A stretch of 7,714 nt of DNA, from assembly GCA_905215665.1 (NCBI GenBank), contig CAJMQR010000055.1, forward strand, positions 1 to 7,714, in the 5' to 3' direction. The notes under the pieces are model-generated. The model was not told the DNA's origin and did no database searches. It worked only from the letters and a program-made list of their open reading frames with translations. The DNA is from an uncultured bacterium. Its GTDB lineage: Bacteria > Bacillota > Clostridia > Oscillospirales > Oscillospiraceae. Numbering within the stretch: position 1 is the stretch's first letter; each line of letters begins with the position of its first letter. The translations under genes were made by a program, and so were the position numbers. This document shows positions 1 through 5,994 of the stretch, in pieces.

Positions 1-2338
1 TGCCGGTATATACCGGGTCGGTCACCCGGCGGATGCTGCCGCCCTGCGCGTGCGGCTCCACACCGCAGAGGGTCATGTCATCGAGCTGCACGGTGGGAGC
101 GCCGGTGAAGGTCGGCGCGTCGATATAGTAGTCTCCAAGCTGGGTCTCGCCTGTTGCGGGATAGATCACCACCCGCTTCAGACCGTCCATATCGCTTTCG
201 GGCATCTCAAAGCGCCCCTTCAGTTCCGTCCACTCGGTTCCGATCTCGGCGCTCGTACTGTAATAGCGGCAGTCCGCCACATTGTCCGAGTACCAAAGCT
301 CGATGTTGTAAGCCAGCTTCATCGTCCCCGAGGCGCTGCGCGCAAAGAGGGAAAGCGTCCAAGTGGTGTTGGTTCGCAGGCTTCCCAGCTTTTCCGCAGG
401 AATCTCCCATGCCGCGCCGTTGTAGAAGGCCTCGCGGCCCTCGGAAAGCAGGGAGTCTCTGCCGGTATATACCGGGTCGGTCACCCGGCGGATGCTGCCG
501 CCCTGCGCGTGCGGTTCCACACCGCAGAGGGTCATGTCATCGGGGACATAGCTGCCGGTGAGGGATGCGTCGTCGATATAATAGCTGCCCAGCTCCCCGG
601 GGCCGGAAACGGGATAGATCACAACCCGATCCAGCGCGTCGGTGAGAACGCCGTCTTCCAGCGCCCATGTGCCGGTCAGCGCCGTCCATTCGCTGTCGGT
701 CAGAACCGCCGACGCATTGAGGTACTTGTTCGGCGTGCCGTCGTTATACCAGAATTCCAGATTGTAGCCCAAGGTCATGCCGCCCAGCGCAGATCTGGCC
801 TGCATGTGCAGCGTCCAAACGGTCTTTTCCTTCAGTTCCCCCAGAGAAGAGGTCGGAATGGTCCATGCGGCACCGTTGTAGAAGGCTTCGCGGCCCTCGG
901 AAAGCAGGGAGTCTCTGCCGGTATACACCGGGTCGGTCACCCTGCGGATGCTGCCGCCCTGCGCGTAAGGCTCCACACCGCAGAGGGTCATGTCATCAGG
1001 GACATAACTGCCGGTGAGAGATACGTCATCGATATAATAGCTGCCCAGCTCTGTCTCGCCGCTGGCCGGATAAATCACAACCCGATCCAGCGCGTCGGTG
1101 AGAACGCCGTCTTCCAGCGTCCATGTGCCGGTCAGAGCCGTCCATTCGCTGTCCGTCAGAGCCGCCGATGCATTGAGGTACTTGTTCGGTGTGCCGTCGT
1201 TGTACCAGAATTCCAGATTGTAGCCCAAGGTCATGCCGCCCAGCGCAGATCTGGCCTGCATGTGCAGCGTCCAAACGGTCTTTTCCTTCAGTTCCCCCAG
1301 AGAAGAGGCCGGAATGATCCACGCCGCGCCGTTGTAGAAGGCTTCGCGGCCCTCGGAAAGCAGGGAGTCTCTGCCGGCATACACCGGGTCGGTCACCCGG
1401 CGGATGCTGCCGCCCTGCGCGTGCGGCTCTATACCGCAGAGGGTCATGTCATCGGGGACATAGCTGCCGGTGAGGGATACGTCGTCAATATAATAGCTGC
1501 CCAGCTCCCCGGGGCCGGAAACGGGATAGATCACAACCCGATCCAGCGCGTCGGTGAGAACGCCGTCTTCCAGCGCCCATGTGCCGGTCAGCGCCGTCCA
1601 TTCGCTGTCGGTCAGAACCGCCGACGCATTGAGGTACTTGTTCGGCGTGCCGTCGTTATACCAGAATTCCAGATTGTAACCGAGGGTCATGTTCCCCGAA
1701 GCGGCGCGAACCTGCATGTGCAGCGTCCAGAAGTCCTTATCGGCCAGCGTCTCCAGAGAGGAAGCCGGAACGGACCATGCGGCGCCGTGATAGCTCTCCG
1801 TCCTTCCTTCGGCAAGAAGGGAGTCGTTCCCGACATACACGACGGAATATGCCCGGGAGATGCTGCCGCCCTGCGCATAGGGCTCCGCGCCGCAGATGCT
1901 CATGTCATCCTCCGGCAGTAGAGAAAGGCTGACGCTGTCGATATAGTAGTTCCCGGTGCCGCTGGATAAGGGATATACATCCGCGTAGCCGTTCTGACGG
2001 ACGGCATCGATCTGCGCCTGTTCCAGTCTGGCGACACCGTACATCCGCGTCCAATGCTCCGCAGACAGCGTGACCTCGGCAAAAGTGAAGTAATTGCCGC
2101 CCGCATTGAGAAGATAGCTCAGGCGCTGACCGTCGGATTCCGCGTCCGCTCTCACATATGCGATGAAGCAATATACGCCGGGCTCGGTGACGGTATCCTT
2201 TGCGTTCCATTTTGCACCGTGCCAGACGTCGGTACGCCCCGTGACATACAGAGAGGTATCCCCCTCATAAACCGGCTCGTTTACCTGTGTAATGAGGCAG
2301 CCGCCCTGCGCCTCGTATGGCGCGGTTCCTATCATCAT
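1..2338 (-). repeat. Tandem ~456-bp coding repeats (five complete units plus the start of a sixth)
   Basis: Measured from the shared DDM codons, the units span 1904-2338 (435 bp, most divergent), 1448-1903 (456 bp), 992-1447 (456 bp), 536-991 (456 bp) and 77-535 (459 bp), with a sixth beginning at 76. Every length is a multiple of three, so each unit adds a whole protein module. Units 2, 3 and 4 share long identical tracts: 576-766 equals 1488-1678 (191 bp), and 747-852 equals 1203-1308 (106 bp). Bases 1-85 match 460-544 with one difference seen. Unit 5 has a diverged centre but homogenised ends. This is an internally duplicating gene, not a mobile element or CRISPR. Confidence 0.93.
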
Positions 2339-2455
2339 ATCGTCGCCCGAATCCGCAAAAACGAACGTGGGGCAAAGCTGTACCAGCAGGGTCAGAACAA
2401 GCAGAAGCACTGTTCCCCGTCGTATGTATGCCGACTGATGCACATTTTTATCCAT
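1..2455 (-). CDS. Secreted multi-module carbohydrate-binding (CBM_4_9/CBM22-like) protein, N-terminal part
   Basis: Reading from ATG 2455 there is no stop for 818 codons, and the frame runs off the left edge. An AGGAAGG-type ribosome binding site lies just upstream. Residues 1-34 form a signal peptide: a charged start with an RR pair, a leucine/valine core, and likely cleavage after FVFA34. The rest is a tandem array starting at M40, M185, M337, M489, M641 and M794. Each unit opens with DDM[TS]-LCG-EP-AQGGSI, continues with GRDSLLSEGR and AAW, then W-L and NLEFWY, and closes with YYIDD-SLTG. That order of conserved aromatic and Gly positions fits the CBM_4_9/CBM22 beta-sandwich, whose known members bind xylan, glucans or similar glycans. 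The protein therefore probably acts outside the cell on polysaccharide, or sticks the cell to it. No catalytic domain, SLH, LPXTG or dockerin motif is visible; such parts would lie beyond base 1. A xylanase-like enzyme or an adhesin are both possible. The family call is by eye; the coding call is secure. Confidence 0.85.
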   Translation of the reverse strand, partial: MDKNVHQSAYIRRGTVLLLVLTLLVQLCPTFVFADSGDDMMIGTAPYEAQGGCLITQVNEPVYEGDTSLYVTGRTDVWHGAKWNAKDTVTEPGVYCFIAYVRADAESDGQRLSYLLNAGGNYFTFAEVTLSAEHWTRMYGVARLEQAQIDAVRQNGYADVYPLSSGTGNYYIDSVSLSLLPEDDMSICGAEPYAQGGSISRAYSVVYVGNDSLLAEGRTESYHGAAWSVPASSLETLADKDFWTLHMQVRAASGNMTLGYNLEFWYNDGTPNKYLNASAVLTDSEWTALTGTWALEDGVLTDALDRVVIYPVSGPGELGSYYIDDVSLTGSYVPDDMTLCGIEPHAQGGSIRRVTDPVYAGRDSLLSEGREAFYNGAAWIIPASSLGELKEKTVWTLHMQARSALGGMTLGYNLEFWYNDGTPNKYLNASAALTDSEWTALTGTWTLEDGVLTDALDRVVIYPASGETELGSYYIDDVSLTGSYVPDDMTLCGVEPYAQGGSIRRVTDPVYTGRDSLLSEGREAFYNGAAWTIPTSSLGELKEKTVWTLHMQARSALGGMTLGYNLEFWYNDGTPNKYLNASAVLTDSEWTALTGTWALEDGVLTDALDRVVIYPVSGPGELGSYYIDDASLTGSYVPDDMTLCGVEPHAQGGSIRRVTDPVYTGRDSLLSEGREAFYNGAAWEIPAEKLGSLRTNTTWTLSLFARSASGTMKLAYNIELWYSDNVADCRYYSTSAEIGTEWTELKGRFEMPESDMDGLKRVVIYPATGETQLGDYYIDAPTFTGAPTVQLDDMTLCGVEPHAQGGSIRRVTDPVYTG

Positions 2456-2517
2456 CTTGACCTTCCTCTTTTCTTAATCTGTTTTGTTGATTCTTCGTGG
2501 TACTTCCTCTGTTTTTT

Positions 2518-2568
2518 ACGCCGCAGGAACGTGCAAACGTATCATACATTTTATATGTCATGCGGCGT
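2518..2568 (-). other. Possible three-way-junction RNA fold in the leader of the CBM-array gene
   Basis: An outer 8-bp perfect stem (2518-2525 ACGCCGCA with 2561-2568 TGCGGCGT) encloses two short hairpins. One is ACGT/ACGT around a 4-base loop (2529-2540); the other is ACAT/ATGT around a 5-base loop (2546-2558). The layout is a compact junction about 60 bases upstream of the start codon on the minus strand. The GC-rich outer stem stands out in AT-rich DNA. It matches no riboswitch class I recognise. It could equally be a protein-binding palindrome or chance. Confidence 0.25.
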
Positions 2569-2620
2569 TTATTCCTATATTTTTCCAGAAATATATCTGA
2601 AAACAGATTTATATGCACCT

Positions 2621-2650
2621 ATATTACTATCTATTTTCCATAAAAGGCAA
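2621..2650 (-). promoter_or_regulatory. Candidate promoter for the CBM-array gene
   Basis: On the minus strand TTGCCT (2650-2645) is followed after 18 bases by TAATAT (2626-2621), a reasonable sigma-A-type pair. Transcription would begin near 2614 and give a leader of about 158 nucleotides that contains the inverted repeats described separately. AT-rich DNA produces such matches easily. TATGAT at 2546-2541 is an alternative -10, but no good -35 precedes it. Confidence 0.35.
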
Positions 2651-2757
2651 TGCACTAACCGTATGAAAAGATGGACAAAACCGATATGTCATAATTTCCC
2701 AAGGGAAACGTGCAAAGCCGAGCATCGCCGTACATAAAAACTCCGCCGGCTTTTGGG

Positions 2758-2786
2758 TGGACAAGCACGGCGGAATGTGGTAGGAT
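2758..2786 (+). promoter_or_regulatory. Promoter of the small-protein/nuclease operon
   Basis: TGGACA (2758-2763) and TAGGAT (2781-2786) are separated by exactly 17 bases, five and four of six matches to the sigma-A consensus. The predicted start near 2793 leaves a leader of about 22 nucleotides containing the ribosome binding site GGGAGG (2803-2808), six bases before ATG 2815. A 7-bp inverted repeat, TCCGCCG 2742-2748 and CGGCGGA 2768-2774, flanks the -35 box and could be an operator. Confidence 0.6.
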
Positions 2787-2814
2787 ATTCATATTCTGTA
2801 AAGGGAGGCGGCGT

Positions 2815-3207
2815 ATGCATCTCATCGTTTGTGTGGATCAGAACAACGGCATGTCCTTTAACCGCCGGCGGCAGAGCCGCGACCGGACGGTGCCGGAGGA
2901 TGTGATGAAAATGGCGCAGGGCGCGACGGTACGGATGGAGGAGGTCTCCGCTTCTCTCTTTTCAGCCTATGGCGGAATCATGGTGAGCAGCGATTTTCTG
3001 GAGGCGGCGCAGGCCGGCGACTATTGTTTTGCCGAGCGCCTTCCCCTGCCGGAGGCTCCGGAGACACTGATTCTCTACCGCTGGAACCGCGTCTATCCCG
3101 CGGACGTCTTTCTCCCCTACGACCTGCGGGAATGGACGCTGCGCGCCTGCTCGGAGTTTCCGGGTTATTCCCACGAATGTATCACAAAGGAGGTCTATAC
3201 CAGATGA
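2815..3207 (+). CDS. Conserved uncharacterised clostridial protein (130 aa), often labelled 'ribonuclease Z' without basis
   Basis: Start ATG 2815 is fixed by GGGAGG six bases upstream and by the conserved N-terminus MHLIVCVDQNNGM. The longer in-frame extension to 2710 lacks a ribosome binding site. The protein is soluble, with no signal peptide or membrane segment. Conserved-looking blocks are LIVCVD-NNGM-FN-RRQSRD (residues 3-23), the core YRWNRVYPAD-F-P (88-101) and the tail FPG-SHE-ITKEVY (115-128). From memory this matches a small family common in Clostridia, sometimes named ribonuclease Z in databases. It has no HxHxDH metal site and is far too short to be an RNase Z, so that name should not be used. 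The first residues faintly recall the first strand of dihydrofolate reductase, but no folate-site pattern follows. It is translationally coupled to the nuclease gene (ATGA overlap), which suggests linked function. Activity unknown. Confidence 0.85.
   Translation: MHLIVCVDQNNGMSFNRRRQSRDRTVPEDVMKMAQGATVRMEEVSASLFSAYGGIMVSSDFLEAAQAGDYCFAERLPLPEAPETLILYRWNRVYPADVFLPYDLREWTLRACSEFPGYSHECITKEVYTR
3186..3193 (+). promoter_or_regulatory. Ribosome binding site that sets the nuclease start
   Basis: AAAGGAGG, a near-perfect Shine-Dalgarno sequence, lies inside the end of the upstream gene, ten bases before ATG 3204. It decides this start over the longer in-frame opening at 3024. Confidence 0.85.
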
Positions 3208-4076
3208 AGCGATTGCTCGCGGCGCTCCTCGCCTGTCTGCTGCTTCTGTCCGGCTGCACTTTGGAGGTACGGCCTGCGACAACCTCTTCCGCGCCGCTGA
3301 GCGAAACTTCCGGCTTCTCCCTTGCAGAGGTTCCGGAATACGGCGGCCAGCCCTATACGGCCGTAAACGGCAACGAGCCTTACTTCACCCAGACGGATTA
3401 CACCACCGCCGCCTTTGAACGCTACAGCGATCTGGATGCGCTGGGGCGCTGCGGCGTGGCCTATGCCTGCGTGGGACAGGAGCTGATGCCCACGGAGAAG
3501 CGCGGCAGCATCGGGCAGGTGCGGCCCTCTGGCTGGCAGACGGCAAAATACGACAATGTGGACGGAAAATATCTCTATAACCGCTGCCATCTCATCGGTT
3601 ACCAGCTCACCGGCGAAAACGCCAACGAACACAACCTCATCACCGGCACGCGCTACCTGAACGTACAGGGGATGCTCCCCTTTGAAAACCTGGTGGCCGA
3701 CTATGTAAAGGAAACGGCAAATCACGTCCTCTATCGTGTCACCCCGGTCTTTGAAGGCAGCGAGCTGGTCGCCCGCGGCGTTTTGATGGAGGGGCTGTCC
3801 ATGGAGGACGACGAGGTTCGCTTCTGCGTCTATGTCTACAACTGCCAGCCGGGCATAGAGATCGACTATGCCACCGGGGAAAGCCGCCTGGCCGGGACCG
3901 CCACGGTTTCCGGGGAGGAAATGCACTATGTGCTGAACCTCAGTTCCCGGAAGTTCCACCTTCCGGACTGCGCCTCCGTGGATACCATCCGGGAGGAAAA
4001 CCGGCAGGACTACACCGGAACGCGCGAGGATCTGATCGCGCAGGGCTATACGCCCTGCGGAAGCTGCAAGCCCTGA
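3204..4076 (+). CDS. Lipoprotein DNA/RNA non-specific endonuclease (EndA/DNA-entry-nuclease-like) with Cys/His C-terminal domain
   Basis: The 290-residue product starts at ATG 3204, overlapping the previous stop by four bases. Residues 1-18 are a lipoprotein signal with lipobox LSGC, Cys18 being the lipid anchor, so the enzyme should sit on the outer face of the membrane. The nuclease core (about 50-230) carries NRCHLIG at 126-132, the counterpart of the DRGH motif with catalytic His129. NEHNLITGTRYLN (141-153) follows, where Asn144 and Asn153 align by eye with the functional Asn182/Asn191 of pneumococcal EndA. Family members cut DNA and RNA without sequence preference, using Mg2+ and a beta-beta-alpha metal fold. 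A linker leads to residues 240-290, NLSSRKFHLPDC...PCGSC, where His252, Cys256, Cys285 and Cys288 could bind zinc, like the Ada-type metal-binding domain. Likely roles are nutrient nucleic-acid breakdown, DNA uptake processing or competition; the sequence does not choose among them. The Gly-to-Cys change in the DRGH motif is, from memory, common in clostridial homologues. Confidence 0.9.
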   Translation: MKRLLAALLACLLLLSGCTLEVRPATTSSAPLSETSGFSLAEVPEYGGQPYTAVNGNEPYFTQTDYTTAAFERYSDLDALGRCGVAYACVGQELMPTEKRGSIGQVRPSGWQTAKYDNVDGKYLYNRCHLIGYQLTGENANEHNLITGTRYLNVQGMLPFENLVADYVKETANHVLYRVTPVFEGSELVARGVLMEGLSMEDDEVRFCVYVYNCQPGIEIDYATGESRLAGTATVSGEEMHYVLNLSSRKFHLPDCASVDTIREENRQDYTGTREDLIAQGYTPCGSCKP

Positions 4077-4083
4077 CTGCAGA

Positions 4084-4142
4084 CAAGCCGGAGGGCGGCG
4101 CGTTGGCGCCGCCCTCCGGCTTGCTCCGGGGCTGCTTTTTTT
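4084..4142 (+). terminator. Intrinsic-terminator-like hairpin between convergent genes
   Basis: An 18-bp perfect GC-rich stem (4084-4101 with 4106-4123) closes on a GTTG loop, eight bases after the nuclease stop. A run of seven T lies at 4136-4142, twelve bases beyond the stem rather than directly after it, and is itself the loop of a second short hairpin GGCTGC/GCAGCC (4130-4135, 4143-4148). The stem could block RNA polymerase arriving from either side, since the minus-strand protease gene ends at 4150. The displaced T run makes termination strength uncertain. Confidence 0.7.
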
Positions 4143-4149
4143 GCAGCCG

Positions 4150-5604
4150 TTACGATTCTCCGAGCCGTTCCAGCCGGAAAATGAATCCGTTTCCCGTGGA
4201 AAACCACAGCGGCTCGCCGCGGAAGAAATAGAGGGTGAAATCGGGGATGCGCTCGGGCGCTTCCGTCCCCTGTGCGGTCTCTGCCTTCTCCTTCGACGTT
4301 TTTACCATCGTGCCCTCCCGCGTGCCGTCGTAGGCGGTGCAGACAACCATGTCCTTCGCGCGGTCGTACTGCGGAACCACCTCCTGCACGATGTCGGGAT
4401 ACATCGCCCAGCCGTCATCCCGGCTCCAGGAGCGCAGCGGCGGATCGGTATCCAGACTCTCCACCAGCGCCTCGCGGGAAATCGTGCCCGCCTCCACCGT
4501 GCCGCGGTAGTTCCAGTCATCACCGGCGACGGTCAGCTCGCTGCCGGAGAGGGTGATCTCCCTGATGCCTATCGCCTCACCGTCAGGGGGACTATAGGAC
4601 ATCACTACCGACATGGCCACCAGCTCCCCCGCGCGGTAGGTTCCGTCAAATGTTTCGCTTTGCAGGGGATTGGCGGCACAGCCGAGGATGGCCGCGGCGC
4701 AAAGGAGCGCCGCAACGACTGCAGCGCAGCGACGGGGCTTTTTCCATGCCAGCGCGTTTTTGATGCGTCCCTTTACGCCCGTCTCCCCGAAGGCCAGCGG
4801 AGCCGGCGAGGGAAAGCGTCGGTTGGAGGCGATGGACAAAAGGCACAGGCTGTACGCCCTCGCGCTGCCGCTTTCCAGCACCTTCTCATCACAGCTCATC
4901 TCCATGTCGCGGCTCATGCAGGAAAAGGCCAGCCAGACAAGAGGGTTGAACCAGTGCAAGGCCAGCAGGCAATAGGCAAACAGCCGGACAAACGGATCGC
5001 GGCGCTTGAGATGAAATCGCTCATGGACGAGAACAAAGCGTCTGTTTTCCTCGTCTAAGCCGTAGGGCAGATAGATTCTCGGGCGGAACACACCGAGTAT
5101 GAAGGGGGAACGCACATTTTCGGATTGAAAGACATTGCCCTCCAGCCGGGTCGCCGTCCGCAGGCGGCGGCGAAGCCTGAAATAGCCGGCCGCGCCGTAC
5201 AGCAGCATCACCGCCGCGCCCGCGCACCAGAGAAGCGTTCCCGCAAGGATCCAGAGCTGCATGGGATTGACGCTGGCTGCGGGCGTGGCCGCGGGCAGGG
5301 AATCCTCCAGCGCGGCGTTGATCACGGGAACGCCCGTGTGTACCTGCGGCTGCGCCATCGTGCCGAGAGTCTCCGGGACGAAGCCCAGCGCACCGCGCTT
5401 CTGCGTCAGGTCGAGCAGGCCGAACAGGCTGAAAACCGACGGGAAGGAGACCGGGCAGCACAGCCGGAATGCCGCCGCGCTCCACAGCACATAGGAATAC
5501 TTTTTCGGCGCTTTTTTCAAAAGCAGGCGCAGAAGCAGAATTGCCAGAATCACATAGGAGGCGGCAAAGCTCATATTGAGAACGTTCAGAAAAAGCTTTT
5601 CCAT
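4150..5604 (-). CDS. M56-family membrane metalloprotease (BlaR1-like sensor) without a penicillin-binding domain
   Basis: The 484-residue protein begins one base after the repressor stop, with AGGGAGG (5611-5617) inside the end of that gene. Likely membrane segments are about 8-29, 37-63, 116-139 and 293-311, the usual four of the M56 topology. The zinc protease site is HERFH at 194-198, with Glu195 as the catalytic residue. The downstream DMEMSCDEKVL block (233-243) supplies the expected third metal ligand region, probably Glu235. In BlaR1/MecR1 this cytoplasmic protease is switched on by an outer sensor and leads to loss of the BlaI repressor. Here residues 312-484 form the outer domain, rich in beta-type sequence with VAGDDWNYRGTV and a final LWFSTGNGFIFRL. 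It lacks the SxxK, SxN and KTG motifs of the beta-lactam sensor, so the ligand is unknown and need not be an antibiotic. Pairing with the BlaI-type gene supports the signalling role strongly; the name blaR1 would overstate it. Confidence 0.9.
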   Translation of the reverse strand: MEKLFLNVLNMSFAASYVILAILLLRLLLKKAPKKYSYVLWSAAAFRLCCPVSFPSVFSLFGLLDLTQKRGALGFVPETLGTMAQPQVHTGVPVINAALEDSLPAATPAASVNPMQLWILAGTLLWCAGAAVMLLYGAAGYFRLRRRLRTATRLEGNVFQSENVRSPFILGVFRPRIYLPYGLDEENRRFVLVHERFHLKRRDPFVRLFAYCLLALHWFNPLVWLAFSCMSRDMEMSCDEKVLESGSARAYSLCLLSIASNRRFPSPAPLAFGETGVKGRIKNALAWKKPRRCAAVVAALLCAAAILGCAANPLQSETFDGTYRAGELVAMSVVMSYSPPDGEAIGIREITLSGSELTVAGDDWNYRGTVEAGTISREALVESLDTDPPLRSWSRDDGWAMYPDIVQEVVPQYDRAKDMVVCTAYDGTREGTMVKTSKEKAETAQGTEAPERIPDFTLYFFRGEPLWFSTGNGFIFRLERLGES

Positions 5605-5605
5605 T

Positions 5606-5968
5606 TCACACCTCCCTGTGGGCGTCGATCAGGCGCTTGAGCTCCTCCGCCTCAGCCTCCGAGATCGTTTTTCCGCCGAGAAAGGCCGCCAAAAAGCAGG
5701 GCAGTGACCCGTCAAAAGCACGGGCGACAAAACGATCACTCTCGAAAGACTGCACTGCCTCCTTCGGCACAAGCGCGCGGACAACGGAGTTCTGATTCTC
5801 CGCAAAACCCCGGCCGCAGAGCTTTTTCAGCGTCGTATAGGTGGTGGATTTCTTCCAGCCCAGTCTCTGCCCGCACAGCTCCACCAGCGCGTGCGAGGTC
5901 AGAGGCTCCTGTTCCCAGACGATGCACATAAAGCGGTAATCGCTTTCGCACAGACGCAGTTGTTCCAT
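5606..5968 (-). CDS. BlaI/MecI/CopY-family transcriptional repressor
   Basis: The start is ATG 5968, chosen because GGGAGG (5976-5981) lies seven bases upstream and the protein then begins at the family's usual place, MEQLRLCESDYRFM. The longer frame back to 6214 would read through the promoter and operators. The product is 120 residues, normal for the family. Residues about 8-70 form the winged-helix DNA-binding domain, with the recognition region GWKKSTTYTTLKKLCGRGF (37-55) matching the family pattern. The C-terminal helices (72-120) would form the dimer. The gene is followed at once by the M56 protease gene and is expected to repress both by binding the paired sites in its own promoter. 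Induction would occur through inactivation of the repressor after signalling by the M56 partner. Unlinked target genes are possible but not visible here. Confidence 0.93.
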   Translation of the reverse strand: MEQLRLCESDYRFMCIVWEQEPLTSHALVELCGQRLGWKKSTTYTTLKKLCGRGFAENQNSVVRALVPKEAVQSFESDRFVARAFDGSLPCFLAAFLGGKTISEAEAEELKRLIDAHREV

Positions 5969-5994
5969 CCTCTTTCCTCCCTTGCTTAATTTTG

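Larger units (their letters stand above)
2456..2814. other. Divergent intergenic region, AT-rich, no gene
   Basis: This 359-base stretch separates the minus-strand CBM-array gene from the plus-strand nuclease operon and is visibly richer in A/T than the genes on both sides. It holds a candidate promoter for each direction, an 8-bp inverted repeat (2518-2525 with 2561-2568), a short AT hairpin ATCTG-AAAA-CAGAT at 2595-2608, and a 10-bp direct repeat AACGTGCAAA at 2528-2537 and 2707-2716. Open frames crossing it on the plus strand have no credible ribosome binding site or family signature, so I see no protein gene here. Confidence 0.7.

Noticed and set aside
1..1903. CRISPR array or mobile-element repeats
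   Set aside because: The units are about 456 bp, contiguous, in frame and code for a protein module; there are no short repeats with unique spacers and no transposase or terminal inverted repeats.
50..1921. Long 623-codon open frame on the plus strand across the repeats
   Set aside because: It is antisense to the CBM-array gene, which has a signal peptide, ribosome binding site and family motifs. The frame is open only because the repeat unit length is a multiple of three and the DNA is GC-rich. Its translation shows no family signature.
2054..2737. 227-codon plus-strand frame crossing the divergent intergenic region
   Set aside because: Half of it is antisense to the signal-peptide region of the CBM-array gene and half is AT-rich spacer; no ribosome binding site or recognisable domain.
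3024..3203. Longer in-frame start for the nuclease
   Set aside because: It would bury the lipoprotein signal 60 residues inside and overlap the upstream gene; AAAGGAGG and the lipobox both point to ATG 3204.
3195..3959. 254-codon minus-strand frame opposite the nuclease
   Set aside because: Antisense to a well-supported lipoprotein nuclease; no motifs and no start signal.
4141..5058. 305-codon plus-strand frame opposite the M56 protease
   Set aside because: Antisense shadow of a gene with HExxH, membrane segments and a coupled start; no ribosome binding site or family match.
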